Of a DNA stretch of 5,953 bases, positions 5,795 to 5,953 are shown one piece after another; the stretch's first letter is position 1, and the number at the start of each line of letters is the position of its first letter. The DNA lies in assembly GCA_016929465.1 (NCBI GenBank), contig JAFGIT010000198.1:1-5953 (forward strand), in the 5' to 3' direction. Below the pieces are notes generated by a model that worked only from the letters and a program-made list of their open reading frames with translations, had not been told where the DNA came from and did no database searches. The position numbers were made by a program, and so were the translations under genes. This DNA comes from Candidatus Coatesiibacteriota bacterium. GTDB lineage: Bacteria; B130-G9.

Positions 5795-5953
5795 CTATAT
5801 TTCGGGCGAATCGTCTTCCCTCACCTCCAGATACCTCTCCGCCTTCTCCCGGTCGTAGCCGGATCCCTCCGATAGAACGAGCGGCTGCCCGAGTCGTTGG
5901 GCGGCGCCTTCGACGTATTTCGGGTTGCGCTCGATCATGACGAAGTCGCGGCC
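5795..5953 (-). CDS. DNA methyltransferase, C-terminal end (partial)
   Basis: The last 52 residues of a gene entering from the right edge are visible, ending at TAG (complement of 5795-5797). The segment reads GRDFVMIERNPKYVEGAAQRLG near its start. In N4-cytosine/N6-adenine DNA methyltransferases of the beta class, the SAM-binding FxGxG motif is near the C-terminus and is followed by a helix, then an R-x-F-x-G-I-E-x-N-x-x-Y-x-x-x-A-x-x-R-L sequence. This fragment matches that tail, with Met in place of the common Gly. About 30 residues (LVLSEGSGYDREKAERYLEV and on) extend past it. The catalytic DPPY/SPPY motif and the FxGxG motif lie outside the window, so activity and specificity cannot be judged. 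It may be a solitary regulatory, phage-type or restriction-modification enzyme; its partner gene, if any, is not in view. Confidence 0.72.
   Translation of the reverse strand, partial: GRDFVMIERNPKYVEGAAQRLGQPLVLSEGSGYDREKAERYLEVREDDSPEI

Overview
The window is about 6 kb of bacterial DNA from an organism I cannot name. The first half is GC-rich (38 of 60 bases are G/C at 2041-2100) and uses ATA, AGG and AGA codons freely, which argues against an E. coli-like host. A lipobox protein and the cassette-like mix of genes would fit a Gram-negative environmental bacterium, for example one from the deltaproteobacterial or myxobacterial neighbourhood. That placement is inference, not a sequence-proven assignment.

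Region 1 (1-76) is the 3' end of a group II intron. Domain V and domain VI are both visible, with a bulged branch-point A and a terminal AT, so the splice junction lies at 76/77. The rest of the intron, including any reverse transcriptase, is outside the window. Region 2 (117-3585) is a tight three-gene operon on the + strand. It encodes an AMP-forming acyl-CoA synthetase-like ligase, an FAD-dependent amine-oxidase/UDP-galactopyranose-mutase-like oxidoreductase 17 bases later, and a small HExxH metallopeptidase-like protein that overlaps the oxidoreductase by four bases (GTGA). The set suggests activation and redox modification of a lipid or polyketide-like acid, but no substrate can be read from the sequence. 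The intron sits 10 bases before the first possible start codon downstream of the junction (ATG 87), so its splicing decides what leader the operon carries.

Region 3 (3586-5736) is compositionally different, with stretches near 27-28% GC at 3781-3840 and 4201-4260. It is loosely packed with small + strand genes that mostly have their own ribosome binding sites: a lipoprotein with a beta-rich domain, a 258-residue helical protein with a HEPN-like Rx4H motif, a 73-residue CxxC/CxC zinc-ribbon protein overlapping its end, and a 71-residue conserved-looking small protein. Region 4 (5795-5953, - strand) is the C-terminal end of a beta-class N4/N6 DNA methyltransferase running in from the right edge, convergent with the small genes. 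Regions 3 and 4 look like an accessory region. The HEPN-like plus zinc-ribbon pair is the best candidate for an undescribed small system, though the evidence is motif-level only.
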